The notes below the pieces were generated by a model. It was not told where the DNA came from, made no database searches, and saw only the letters and a list, made by a program, of their open reading frames with translations. DNA of 34,184 nucleotides from an uncultured Bacteroides sp. (GTDB taxonomy: Bacteria > Bacteroidota > Bacteroidia > Bacteroidales > Bacteroidaceae): positions 1-34,184 of the forward strand of contig CAKUYM010000012.1 of the NCBI GenBank assembly GCA_934716785.1, read 5' to 3'. Shown here in pieces: positions 7,635 through 15,753 of this stretch. Made by a program: the position numbers and the translations under genes. Position 1 is the first letter of the stretch; the number at the start of each line of letters is the position of its first letter.

Positions 7635-9353
7635 ATGAATCACAAATGGAATTATCGACCCATTACACCCGAACAGGCAGAGACAAGCCAGATATTGGCC
7701 CAAGAATTGGGGATTAGCCCGATACTTGGACGACTTTTGGTGCAGCGGGGAATTACGAAAGCAGCGGATGCCAAGAAGTTTTTCCGCCCGCAATTGCCCG
7801 ACCTGCATGACCCGTTCCTGATGAAGGACATGGATATTGCGGTAGAACGTCTGAACAAGGCGATGGGAAAGAAAGAACGTATTCTAATTTATGGAGATTA
7901 TGACGTAGACGGTACTACTGCCGTAGCATTGGTCTACAAGTTTATTCAACAGTTCTATTCGAACCTTGATTATTACATCCCCGACCGCTATAACGAGGGA
8001 TATGGCATTTCAAAAAAGGGGGTGGACTATGCCGCTGAGACCGGTGTAGGATTGATTATCGTACTCGATTGCGGAATAAAAGCGGTAGAAGAAATCACAT
8101 ATGCCAAAGAGAAAGGCATTGATTTTATCATCTGTGACCACCATGTGCCGGATGATGTCCTGCCACCAGCCGTAGCCATTCTGAACGCCAAACGCTTGGA
8201 CAATACATATCCATATACACACCTTTCCGGTTGTGGTGTAGGCTTCAAATTCATGCAGGCATTTGCCATCAGCAACGGCATCGAGTTTCATCATCTGATT
8301 CCGCTGCTCGATATCGTAGCGGTGAGCATCGCATCGGATATTGTCCCTATCATGGGCGAAAACCGTATTCTTGCCTTCCACGGACTGAAGCAGTTGAACA
8401 GCAATCCGAGCATCGGGATGAAAGCCATTATCGACGTATGCGGGCTTTCTGAAAAAGAAATCACCGTCAGCGATATCGTATTCAAAATCGGACCGCGCAT
8501 CAATGCGTCGGGACGTATCCAAAACGGAAAAGAAGCGGTAGACTTACTGACGGAAAAAGACTTTTCGGCTGCGCTTGAGAAAGCCGGACAGATCAATCAA
8601 TATAACGAGACGCGAAAAGACCTCGACAAAAGCATGACGGAAGAGGCCAACAAGATCGTCGCCAATCTGGATGGTCTTGCCGACCGCCGTTCCATCGTGC
8701 TTTATAATGAGGAATGGCACAAAGGAGTGATCGGTATCGTAGCTTCCCGGTTGACGGAAGTTTACTACCGGCCGGCCGTTGTGCTGACCCGTACAGGGGA
8801 CATGGCAACAGGTTCTGCACGCTCAGTATCCGGTTTCGATGTATATAAGGCGATTGAGCATTGCCGCGACTTATTGGAGAACTTTGGCGGACACACCTAC
8901 GCTGCCGGATTGTCTATGAAAGTAGAGAATGTAGATGCTTTCACCAAGCGGTTTGAGGAATACGTCTCACAACATATCTTGCCGGAGCAGACCAGTGCCG
9001 TCATAGATATTGATGCCGAGATCGACTTCAAGGACATCTCTACCAAGTTCTTCAACGACCTGAAGAAATTCAATCCTTTCGGTCCCGATAATGTAAAGCC
9101 TGTTTTCTGTACACATCATGTGTATGATTACGGAACAAGCAAGGTGGTGGGACGCGACCAGGAACATATCAAGCTGGAACTGGTGGATAATAAGTCAAAC
9201 AATGTAATGAACGGTATCGCATTCGGGCAAAGCTCGCACGTGCGTTATATCAAGACCAAACGTTCGTTTGACATCTGTTACACTATTGAAGAAAATACTC
9301 ACAAGCGAGGTGAAGTGCAACTTCAAATCGAGGATATAAAACCAATTGAATAA
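7635..9353 (+). CDS. recJ: Single-stranded-DNA-specific exonuclease RecJ
   Basis: This 572-residue protein is a 5'-3' single-strand DNA exonuclease for recombination and mismatch or base excision repair. Manganese-binding DHH-family motifs are clear: GDYDVDGTTA (87-96), the D in VLDCGIK (about 145), DHHVPDD (168-174), and the DHHA1-side motif FGGHTYAAG at about 416. Length agrees with the bacterial family. The ATG at 7635 is the only suitable start. I did not find a convincing promoter in the 229-base gap shared with the divergent sigma gene. It overlaps recQ by 8 bases, so the two repair genes are probably translated together. Confidence 0.96.
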   Translation: MNHKWNYRPITPEQAETSQILAQELGISPILGRLLVQRGITKAADAKKFFRPQLPDLHDPFLMKDMDIAVERLNKAMGKKERILIYGDYDVDGTTAVALVYKFIQQFYSNLDYYIPDRYNEGYGISKKGVDYAAETGVGLIIVLDCGIKAVEEITYAKEKGIDFIICDHHVPDDVLPPAVAILNAKRLDNTYPYTHLSGCGVGFKFMQAFAISNGIEFHHLIPLLDIVAVSIASDIVPIMGENRILAFHGLKQLNSNPSIGMKAIIDVCGLSEKEITVSDIVFKIGPRINASGRIQNGKEAVDLLTEKDFSAALEKAGQINQYNETRKDLDKSMTEEANKIVANLDGLADRRSIVLYNEEWHKGVIGIVASRLTEVYYRPAVVLTRTGDMATGSARSVSGFDVYKAIEHCRDLLENFGGHTYAAGLSMKVENVDAFTKRFEEYVSQHILPEQTSAVIDIDAEIDFKDISTKFFNDLKKFNPFGPDNVKPVFCTHHVYDYGTSKVVGRDQEHIKLELVDNKSNNVMNGIAFGQSSHVRYIKTKRSFDICYTIEENTHKRGEVQLQIEDIKPIE

Positions 9354-11250
9354 GTATCGGGAAATATTAAAGCAATACTGGGGATATGACTCTTTCCGCG
9401 ACTTGCAGGAAGAGATCATTACCAGTATCGGCGAAGGCAAAGATACGTTGGGGCTGATGCCGACCGGTGGCGGCAAGTCCATCACCTTTCAGGTTCCCGC
9501 CCTCGCCCAAGAGGGACTTTGCATCGTCATCACCCCGCTTATCGCCTTGATGAAGGACCAAGTGCATAACCTGCGCAAACGCGGCATCAAGGCTCTTGCC
9601 GTATATTCAGGCATGACACGGCAAGAGATAATCACCGCACTTGAGAACTGCATCTTCGGCAATTATAAATTCCTCTACATCTCTCCGGAGCGCTTGAATA
9701 CAGACATATTCCGCATCAAGCTCCGCTCCATGAAGGTCTCCATGATCACGGTAGACGAGAGCCACTGCATCTCGCAATGGGGATATGACTTCCGTCCCGC
9801 TTACCTGAAGATAGCGGAGATACGTGATCTATTGCCGGGAGTCCCTGTGCTGGCACTCACGGCGACTGCCACTCCGGAAGTAGTAAAAGACATCCAGACC
9901 CGCCTGAATTTCCATCATGGCAATGTTTTCCGTATGAGTTTCGAACGGAAAAATCTGGCATATATTGTCCGCAAGACAGATAACAAGACAAGCGAACTGC
10001 TGCATATCTTACGAAGAATACCGGGTAGCGCCATTATCTATGTACGCAACAGGCGACGTACCAAAGAGATCACCGAACTGCTGGTAAATGAAGACATCAC
10101 CGCCGATTTCTATCATGCCGGACTCGACAATGCCGTAAAAGACCTCCGACAGAAACGCTGGCAAAACGGAGAAGTCCGTGTAATGGTGGCTACCAACGCT
10201 TTCGGAATGGGCATCGACAAACCGGATGTCCGCATTGTACTGCATCTCGACCTTCCCGATTCTCCCGAAGCTTATTTTCAGGAAGCCGGTCGCGCGGGAA
10301 GAGACGGGGAAAAGGCGTATGCCATCATCCTGTATGCCAAATCGGATAAAACGACCCTGCATAAACGGATAGCGGATACTTTTCCCGACAAAGAATACAT
10401 TCTCGATGTCTACGAGCATTTGCAGTATTATTATCAGATGGCGATGGGAGACGGATTTCAGTGTGTCCGCGAATTCAATATCGAAGAGTTCTGCCGGAAG
10501 TTCAAATACTTCCCCGTCCCGGTGGACAGTGCACTGAAGATACTTACCCAAGCCGGTTATCTGGAATATACGGACGAGCAGGACAATGCTTCACGCATTC
10601 TTTTCACGCTTCGCCGTGACGAGTTGTACAAGTTGCGCGAAATGGGACCGACAGCCGAAACGCTAATTCAAGCCATCCTCCGCTCATACACGGGAGTATT
10701 TACAGACTATGCCTATATCAGCGAAGCATCCTTGTCCATACGCACAGGATTGACGCGCGAACAAATCTACAATATACTCGTGATGCTGACCAAGCGCCGT
10801 ATCGTAGATTATATACCGCATAAAAAGACACCTTATATTATATATACGCGCGAGCGGCAAGAACTCAGCTCCGTACATATACCGCCTGCGGTCTATGAAG
10901 AGCGCAAGGCACGTTATGAAGCCCGCATCAAAGCGATGGAAGAATATGTCACTTCGGAGGATATATGCCGCAGCCGGATGTTGCTCCGTTATTTCGGAGA
11001 GAAGAACGAACACAACTGCGGACAATGTGATGTCTGTCTCAGCCACCACGCAACAGATTCTCTATCCGAAGATTCTTTTGAAGAGCTGAAACGGGAAATT
11101 ACGGAACTGCTTGCCACCCATCCGCAGACTCCAGCAGAAATAGCCAATAAAATAACAGTGGAGAAAGAGAAAGTAGCCGAAGTCATCCATCATTTATTGG
11201 AAGAAGGTGCATTGAAGATGCAGGACGGAATGATACATATTTCAAAATGA
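9346..11250 (+). CDS. recQ: ATP-dependent DNA helicase, RecQ family, without HRDC domain
   Basis: The 634-residue protein has Walker A TGGGKS (40-45), a DESH box (137-140, in the usual place of DEAH/DEVH), the RecQ motif CISQWGYDFRP, and helicase motif VI QEAGRAGRDG near 312. A zinc site Cys541-Cys558-Cys561-Cys564 has the same spacing as in E. coli RecQ but lies about 160 residues later, because a winged-helix-like region comes before it. The last 70 residues are a small helix-turn-helix-like piece rather than HRDC. No ATG exists upstream of Walker A in frame, so the start is TTG at 9346, giving the expected YWGYDSFRDLQEEI N-terminus and an 8-base overlap with recJ. Confidence 0.93.
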   Translation: MNKYREILKQYWGYDSFRDLQEEIITSIGEGKDTLGLMPTGGGKSITFQVPALAQEGLCIVITPLIALMKDQVHNLRKRGIKALAVYSGMTRQEIITALENCIFGNYKFLYISPERLNTDIFRIKLRSMKVSMITVDESHCISQWGYDFRPAYLKIAEIRDLLPGVPVLALTATATPEVVKDIQTRLNFHHGNVFRMSFERKNLAYIVRKTDNKTSELLHILRRIPGSAIIYVRNRRRTKEITELLVNEDITADFYHAGLDNAVKDLRQKRWQNGEVRVMVATNAFGMGIDKPDVRIVLHLDLPDSPEAYFQEAGRAGRDGEKAYAIILYAKSDKTTLHKRIADTFPDKEYILDVYEHLQYYYQMAMGDGFQCVREFNIEEFCRKFKYFPVPVDSALKILTQAGYLEYTDEQDNASRILFTLRRDELYKLREMGPTAETLIQAILRSYTGVFTDYAYISEASLSIRTGLTREQIYNILVMLTKRRIVDYIPHKKTPYIIYTRERQELSSVHIPPAVYEERKARYEARIKAMEEYVTSEDICRSRMLLRYFGEKNEHNCGQCDVCLSHHATDSLSEDSFEELKREITELLATHPQTPAEIANKITVEKEKVAEVIHHLLEEGALKMQDGMIHISK

Positions 11251-11265
11251 TATGTATTTCAAAAT
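11232..11265. repeat. Imperfect 17-bp tandem duplication over the recQ stop codon
   Basis: Two adjacent 17-base units (11232-11248 and 11249-11265) agree at 15 of 17 positions and share ATTTCAAAAT at the end. The recQ TGA stop (11248-11250) lies across the junction. Confidence 0.8.
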
Positions 11266-11305
11266 AAGTTATTACTTTTGCAGATAAACTCAAAAACAAC
11301 ATATC

Positions 11306-12268
11306 ATGCCGAACTTTTTTAAATCTTTCTTCTCCGGGAAGTCTGAAACTCCGGAAAGCGAAAAGCAAAAAAACGATCAGAAAAGATTCGAGATCTTCAA
11401 ATATGACGGGCTGCGGGCGCAACGGATGGGACGTGCGGACTATGCCATAAAATGTTTCACCGAAGCTCTTGCCATCGAGGAAGAGTTCGAAACGATGGGA
11501 TATCTCAGCCAACTCTATATCCAAACCGGAGATATGGTAAAGGCACGCGAGCTCTTGGAGAAGATGACGGTAATGGAACCGAATATCACAAATACTTTCC
11601 TGACATTGGCCAATGTATGTTTCATTCAGGAAGATTACAAAGCAATGGAAGAGGCTGCCAATAAAGCGATTGCCATCGAAGAAGGAAATGCCGTGGCTCA
11701 TTATCTGTTAGGGAAAGCATGCAAGGGACAGAACGATGATCTGATGAGCATCGCCCATCTCACAAAAGCCATCACCTTGAAAGATGATTTTATTGAAGCC
11801 CGCCTATTGCGTGCAGAAGCTCTCCTAAAGTTGAAACAGTACAAAGAGACACTGGAAGACATCGATGCCGTACTTGCACAGAATCCGGAAGAAGAAACCG
11901 CCATACTCCTGCGCGGGAAAGTGAGAGAAGCGAACGGACAGGTAGAAGAAGCGGAGACCGACTACCGGCTTGTGACGGAGATAAATCCTTTCAACGAACA
12001 GGCTTACCTTTATTTAGGACTGCTTTATATCAATCAGAAGAAACTGACGGAAGCCATCGGGGTGTTTGACGAAGCCATTGAACTGAATCCTAATTTTGCA
12101 GAAGCATACAAGGAACGCGGACGTGCCAAACTGCTGAACGGAGATAAAGAAGGCTCCGTGGAGGATATGAAGAAAGCACTGGAACTGAATCCGAAAGAAG
12201 AAGCCGGGCTGAACGGTGAATTCAAGAGCCTTGAGCCCAAACCGGAGACGCTTCCTGGTATCTTCTAA
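11306..12268 (+). CDS. Tetratricopeptide-repeat protein
   Basis: The 320-residue protein is built almost wholly of TPR units (for example residues about 35-68, 103-136, 171-204 and 225-292, with NPFNEQAYLYLGLLYI and NPNFAEAYKERGRAKLL). TPRs mediate protein-protein contacts. No signal peptide or membrane segment is seen, although residues 1-30 are basic and low in complexity (KSFFSGKSETPESEKQKN). A TACTTTTG (-7-like, 11273-11280) sits 25 bases before the ATG but without a matching TTTG at -33. No specific role can be assigned; its position between DNA repair genes and the aromatic operon gives no clear functional link. Confidence 0.85.
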   Translation: MPNFFKSFFSGKSETPESEKQKNDQKRFEIFKYDGLRAQRMGRADYAIKCFTEALAIEEEFETMGYLSQLYIQTGDMVKARELLEKMTVMEPNITNTFLTLANVCFIQEDYKAMEEAANKAIAIEEGNAVAHYLLGKACKGQNDDLMSIAHLTKAITLKDDFIEARLLRAEALLKLKQYKETLEDIDAVLAQNPEEETAILLRGKVREANGQVEEAETDYRLVTEINPFNEQAYLYLGLLYINQKKLTEAIGVFDEAIELNPNFAEAYKERGRAKLLNGDKEGSVEDMKKALELNPKEEAGLNGEFKSLEPKPETLPGIF

Positions 12269-12320
12269 GTGTCCTTTTTATATATTTTGAGCAAGAAAAC
12301 AAAAAAAACATCACTTTTTG

Positions 12321-12350
12321 TTTGCGTTTGACAGAAAAGTATTACTTTTG
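12321..12350 (+). promoter_or_regulatory. Promoter of the aromatic amino acid operon
   Basis: TTTG (12321-12324) and TACTTTTG (12343-12350, full match to TAnnTTTG) are 18 bases apart. Transcription should begin near 12357, giving a leader of about 210 nt before pheA. Confidence 0.7.
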
Positions 12351-12388
12351 TCCCCAGAATTAATAACCAAAGAAAAACTGAGACTCTT

Positions 12389-12475
12389 ATGAGATCATTT
12401 ACTTATGCATATTACTTCTTTTTTTACTTTTACTTTAGCAGCAAAGTAGAGCGGGAGTTTGTATGTATCAAGTGA
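12389..12475 (+). CDS. Phe/Tyr-rich attenuator leader peptide
   Basis: A 28-codon reading frame runs from ATG 12389 to TGA 12473-12475. Residues 4-16 contain 6 Phe and 5 Tyr among 13 positions, with nine in a row (YYFFFYFYF, residues 8-16, bases 12410-12436). Over the whole peptide 12 of 28 residues are Phe or Tyr. It lies after the operon promoter and before a transcription terminator, exactly where leader peptides such as E. coli pheL sit, and the downstream operon makes Phe and Tyr. No strong Shine-Dalgarno is seen, as is usual in this group. The role, ribosome stalling on scarce charged tRNA-Phe or tRNA-Tyr, is inferred from position, codon content and RNA pairing. Confidence 0.9.
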   Translation: MRSFTYAYYFFFYFYFSSKVEREFVCIK

Positions 12476-12524
12476 CAGTGATGCTTAAGGACAGAATAGA
12501 AAATCAATCATATGAATCCCGCTC
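12431..12524 (+). promoter_or_regulatory. Attenuator: leader hairpin and antiterminator helix
   Basis: Two competing structures can be read. A small hairpin TACTTT/AAAGTA (12431-12436 with 12443-12448) can extend by U-G, U-A and U-G pairs into 12449-12451. The antiterminator pairs GAGCGGGA (12449-12456, inside the leader peptide) with TCCCGCTC (12517-12524), a perfect 8-bp helix. It uses most of the 5' arm of the terminator, so the two cannot coexist. A ribosome stalled in codons 8-13 would open the small hairpin yet leave 12449-12456 free, favouring read-through. A freely moving ribosome would cover that segment. Confidence 0.82.
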
Positions 12525-12548
12525 CGATATGGATGCGGGATTTTTTTT
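12515..12548 (+). terminator. Attenuator terminator upstream of pheA
   Basis: AATCCCGC (12515-12522) pairs perfectly with GCGGGATT (12535-12542), with further TCC/GGA pairing inside the loop, and is followed by a T run to 12548. It ends 19 bases before the pheA ATG. Confidence 0.93.
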
Positions 12549-12567
12549 ATATAATACATGTAGAACA

Positions 12568-13416
12568 ATGAAGAAAATAGCAATTCAAGGAACACTCGGC
12601 TCATATCATGATATCGCCGCACACAAGTACTTCGAGGGAGAAGAAATAGAGTTGATCTGTTGCGCCAGCTTCGAAGATGTGTTTACTTCGATACGTAAAG
12701 ACAGCCAAGTTATCGGAATGTTAGCTATCGAGAATACGATTGCCGGAAGCCTGTTGCACAACAATGAGTTGTTGAGACAGAGCGGTACGCAGATCATAGG
12801 CGAATACAAACTGCGCATCTCGCACAGCTTCGTCTGTCTGCCCGACGAAAGCTGGGAAGATCTGACGGAAGTCAACTCCCACCCCATCGCCCTGATGCAA
12901 TGCCGTGATTTTCTAAACCAGCATCCGCAACTGAAAGTGGTAGAGTGCGAAGATACTGCCCGCAGTGCCGAAATCATCAAAAAAGACAATCTGAAAGGAC
13001 ATGCAGCCATCTGTTCCAAAGCGGCGGCAGAACGATACGGAATGAGAGTCCTTCAGGAAGGCATCGAGACCAACAAACGCAACTTCACCCGCTTCCTTGT
13101 CGTTGCCGACCCCTGGCAAGTGGACGAACTTCGCCATCACCACACCCTTGCTATCAATAAGGCAAGTATCGTATTCACCCTGCCGCATACGGAAGGCAGC
13201 CTGTCGCAGGTATTATCTATCCTGTCTTTCTACAACATAAACTTGACAAAAATACAATCGTTGCCGATTATCGGACGTGAATGGGAATACCAGTTTTACG
13301 TAGACGTAGCTTTCAACGATTATCTGAGATACAAGCAGTCTATTGCGGCAATTGCTCCATTAACCAAAGAACTTAAATTATTAGGCGAATATGCAGAAGG
13401 TAAATCAAACGTATAA
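12568..13416 (+). CDS. pheA: Prephenate dehydratase
   Basis: This enzyme converts prephenate to phenylpyruvate, the committed step to phenylalanine. It is a 282-residue monofunctional type without chorismate mutase; that activity is supplied by the fusion protein two genes downstream. The catalytic domain covers about 1-180 (IQGTLGSYHDIAA, AIENTIAGSL, TRF at 174-176) and an ACT domain about 195-275. The true start is ATG 12568 (MKKIAIQG). The frame is open back to 12463, but that extension would be read through the attenuator terminator and T run and is rejected. In the ACT domain the usual Phe-binding motifs GALV and ESRP appear as GSLS and QSLP. It overlaps the aminotransferase gene by 26 bases. 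Confidence 0.95.
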   Translation: MKKIAIQGTLGSYHDIAAHKYFEGEEIELICCASFEDVFTSIRKDSQVIGMLAIENTIAGSLLHNNELLRQSGTQIIGEYKLRISHSFVCLPDESWEDLTEVNSHPIALMQCRDFLNQHPQLKVVECEDTARSAEIIKKDNLKGHAAICSKAAAERYGMRVLQEGIETNKRNFTRFLVVADPWQVDELRHHHTLAINKASIVFTLPHTEGSLSQVLSILSFYNINLTKIQSLPIIGREWEYQFYVDVAFNDYLRYKQSIAAIAPLTKELKLLGEYAEGKSNV

Positions 13417-14569
13417 AATCGCTCCTGCCGACAGACTGGCAAATGTAAGCGAATACTACTTCTCTAAAAAGTTGAAAGAAGTAGCTCAGATGAATGCAGA
13501 AGGAAAAGATGTAATCAGCTTAGGCATCGGCAGTCCGGATATGCCGCCTTCGGCAAAGACCATCGAAACGTTGTGCAGCAATGCCCAAGACCCGAACGGG
13601 CACGGTTACCAGCCGTATGTAGGCATTCCCGAACTTCGCAAAGGTTTCGCCAACTGGTACCGCCGCTGGTATGGGGTGGAGTTGAATCCGAACACGGAAA
13701 TACAACCGTTGATAGGTTCGAAAGAAGGTATTCTTCACGTCACATTGGCATTCGTCAATCCGGGTGAGCAAGTGTTGGTTCCGAATCCGGGATATCCCAC
13801 TTATACTTCCTTGAGCAAGATACTCGGTGCGGAAGTCGTCAACTATGACTTGAAAGAGGAAGACGGATGGATGCCCGATTTCGATGCATTGGAAAAGATG
13901 AATCTGAGCCGTGTGAAGCTGATGTGGACCAACTATCCGAACATGCCGACAGGCGCTAATGCCACTCCCGAACTATATGAACGTCTTGTTGACTTCGCCC
14001 GCCGCAAGAATATCGTGATCGTGAATGACAACCCGTACAGCTTCATCCTGAACGAGAAGCCCATCAGCATTCTGAGTGTGCCGGGAGCCAAAGAGTGTTG
14101 TATCGAATTCAACTCCATGAGCAAGAGTCACAATATGCCGGGCTGGCGTATCGGTATGTTAGCGTCAAATGCGGAATTCGTGCAATGGATACTGAAAGTG
14201 AAAAGCAATATCGACAGCGGGATGTTCCGCGCCATGCAACTGGCGGCAGCCACTGCCTTGGAAGCCGAGGCAGACTGGTATGAAGGCAATAATGCAAATT
14301 ACCGCAACCGCCGCCACCTTGCCGGTGAGATAATGAAGACATTAGGATGCACCTATGATGAGAAACAGGTAGGAATGTTCTTGTGGGGAAAGATTCCGGC
14401 ATCATACAAGAATGTAGAAGAGCTGACGGAAAAAGTGCTGCATGAAGCAAGAGTGTTTATCACGCCGGGATTTATTTTCGGCAGTAACGGAGCGAGATAC
14501 ATCCGCATTTCCCTCTGCTGCAAAGATGCAAAACTGGCGGAAGCATTGGAAAGAATCAAAAAGCTCTAA
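13391..14569 (+). CDS. PLP-dependent aminotransferase (class I/II), aromatic pathway
   Basis: This 392-residue fold-type I aminotransferase has the PLP lysine in SMSKSHNMPGWRIG (Lys245), the GIGSPDMPP N-terminal motif, NPGYPTY (about 134-140) and the phosphate/carboxylate arginine near RYIRISLCC. It resembles aspartate and LL-diaminopimelate-type aminotransferases. Between pheA and tyrA it most likely transaminates phenylpyruvate, 4-hydroxyphenylpyruvate or prephenate as the last step for Phe and Tyr; this is inferred from the operon. The ATG at 13391 lies inside the pheA frame (26-base overlap), indicating translational coupling. A weak alternative start further in would remove conserved N-terminal sequence. 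Confidence 0.9.
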   Translation: MQKVNQTYKIAPADRLANVSEYYFSKKLKEVAQMNAEGKDVISLGIGSPDMPPSAKTIETLCSNAQDPNGHGYQPYVGIPELRKGFANWYRRWYGVELNPNTEIQPLIGSKEGILHVTLAFVNPGEQVLVPNPGYPTYTSLSKILGAEVVNYDLKEEDGWMPDFDALEKMNLSRVKLMWTNYPNMPTGANATPELYERLVDFARRKNIVIVNDNPYSFILNEKPISILSVPGAKECCIEFNSMSKSHNMPGWRIGMLASNAEFVQWILKVKSNIDSGMFRAMQLAAATALEAEADWYEGNNANYRNRRHLAGEIMKTLGCTYDEKQVGMFLWGKIPASYKNVEELTEKVLHEARVFITPGFIFGSNGARYIRISLCCKDAKLAEALERIKKL

Positions 14570-14650
14570 GCCATAAACAAGTAATGAGCGACAAAGAGTA
14601 AAGGATCTGAATCATAATAAACAAGTATAAAAGTAAAAACAAATAAGAAT

Positions 14651-15712
14651 ATGGAACTCGAATCAATTTTATTACCGGGTATTGAAGCTAAAAGACCGAT
14701 CGTTATTGCCGGCCCATGTAGCGCAGAGACAGAAGAACAAGTGATGGATACAGCCAGACAGTTGGCTGCCAAAGGCCAGAAGATATTCCGTGCAGGAATC
14801 TGGAAGCCACGCACCAAACCGGGTGGTTTCGAAGGTATCGGCGTAGAGGGACTTCCCTGGTTGAAAGAGGTTAAGAAGGAAACCGGCATGTATGTCGCTA
14901 CCGAAGTGGCAACAGCCAAGCACGTTTACGAATGTCTGAAAGCCGGAATCGATATCCTTTGGGTAGGTGCGCGTACCACTGCCAATCCTTTCGCCGTACA
15001 GGAAATCGCTGATGCCCTGAAAGGTGTCGACATCCCTGTGTTGGTAAAGAACCCCGTTAATCCCGACCTTGAGTTATGGATCGGAGCGTTGGAACGTATC
15101 AACAATGCAGGCTTGAAACGTCTGGGTGCTATCCACCGTGGTTTCAGCAGCTACGATAAGAAGATTTACCGTAATCTTCCCCAGTGGCACATTCCTATCG
15201 AATTGCGCCGCCGCATTCCCAACCTCCCTATCTTCTGTGACCCGAGCCACATCGGCGGCAAGCGCGAACTGATAGCTCCGCTTTGCCAGCAAGCGATGGA
15301 CTTGAATTTCGACGGACTGATTGTGGAAAGCCACTGTAACCCAGATTGCGCATGGAGCGATGCTTCGCAACAGGTTACTCCCGATGTGCTCGACTACATC
15401 CTCAACCTGTTGGTTATCCGTACCGAAACCCAATCTACGGAAAGCCTCAGCCTGTTGCGTAAGCAGATTGACGAATGTGATGACAACATCATCCAAGAAC
15501 TCTCCAAGAGAATGCGTGTGGCCCGTGAAATCGGTACATATAAGAAAGAGCATAACATCACCGTACTACAGACAGGACGTTACAACGAAATTCTTGAAAA
15601 ACGCGGTACGCAAGGTGAGCAGTGCGGCATGGATGCCGAATTTATGAAGAAGATATTCGAAGCCATCCATGAAGAATCTGTCCGCCAGCAGATGGAAATT
15701 ATCAATAAGTGA
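14651..15712 (+). CDS. Bifunctional DAHP synthase / chorismate mutase (mutase C-terminal)
   Basis: Residues 1-255 are a type I-beta DAHP synthase (GPCSAET 21-27, KPRTKPGGFEG 52-62, KNPVNPD, DPSHIGGKR), which condenses phosphoenolpyruvate and erythrose 4-phosphate, the entry to the shikimate pathway. Residues about 262-351 are an AroQ-type chorismate mutase (LLRKQIDECDDNIIQELSKRM, VAREIGTYKK, ILEKR). The mutase domain at the C-terminus is the order known from Porphyromonas and Prevotella enzymes; Bacillus has it at the N-terminus. The fused mutase supplies prephenate for both PheA and TyrA of this operon and probably gives feedback control of the synthase. The 81-base gap before it holds an 11-base direct repeat (ATAAACAAGTA at 14573 and 14617). 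Confidence 0.95.
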   Translation: MELESILLPGIEAKRPIVIAGPCSAETEEQVMDTARQLAAKGQKIFRAGIWKPRTKPGGFEGIGVEGLPWLKEVKKETGMYVATEVATAKHVYECLKAGIDILWVGARTTANPFAVQEIADALKGVDIPVLVKNPVNPDLELWIGALERINNAGLKRLGAIHRGFSSYDKKIYRNLPQWHIPIELRRRIPNLPIFCDPSHIGGKRELIAPLCQQAMDLNFDGLIVESHCNPDCAWSDASQQVTPDVLDYILNLLVIRTETQSTESLSLLRKQIDECDDNIIQELSKRMRVAREIGTYKKEHNITVLQTGRYNEILEKRGTQGEQCGMDAEFMKKIFEAIHEESVRQQMEIINK

Positions 15713-15728
15713 TAAACAAGTCGCATAT

Positions 15729-15752
15729 CATTAACCATTAATCGTTAACAAA
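15729..15752 (+). repeat. Spacer shared with the exbD leader
   Basis: The 24 bases before the tyrA GTG agree at 21 positions with 29000-29023 on the minus strand, before the exbD GTG. All three differences are transitions. Both share TAATCGTTAA. Confidence 0.75.
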
Positions 15753-15753
15753 C

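Noticed and set aside
8010..8522. Minus-strand frame over recJ
   Set aside because: A shadow of recJ in an open antisense frame; no start signal and no domain.
12269..12320. Terminator after the TPR gene
   Set aside because: The stretch is T- and A-rich but has no hairpin.
12463..12567. N-terminal extension of PheA from ATG 12463
   Set aside because: It would be translated through the attenuator terminator and its T run, and the true PheA N-terminus (MKKIAIQG) begins at 12568.
14573..15721. ATAAACAAGT repeated three times in gaps of the aromatic operon (14573, 14617, 15712)
   Set aside because: Short, A-rich and placed at differing distances from genes; it could be chance in A/T-rich spacers.
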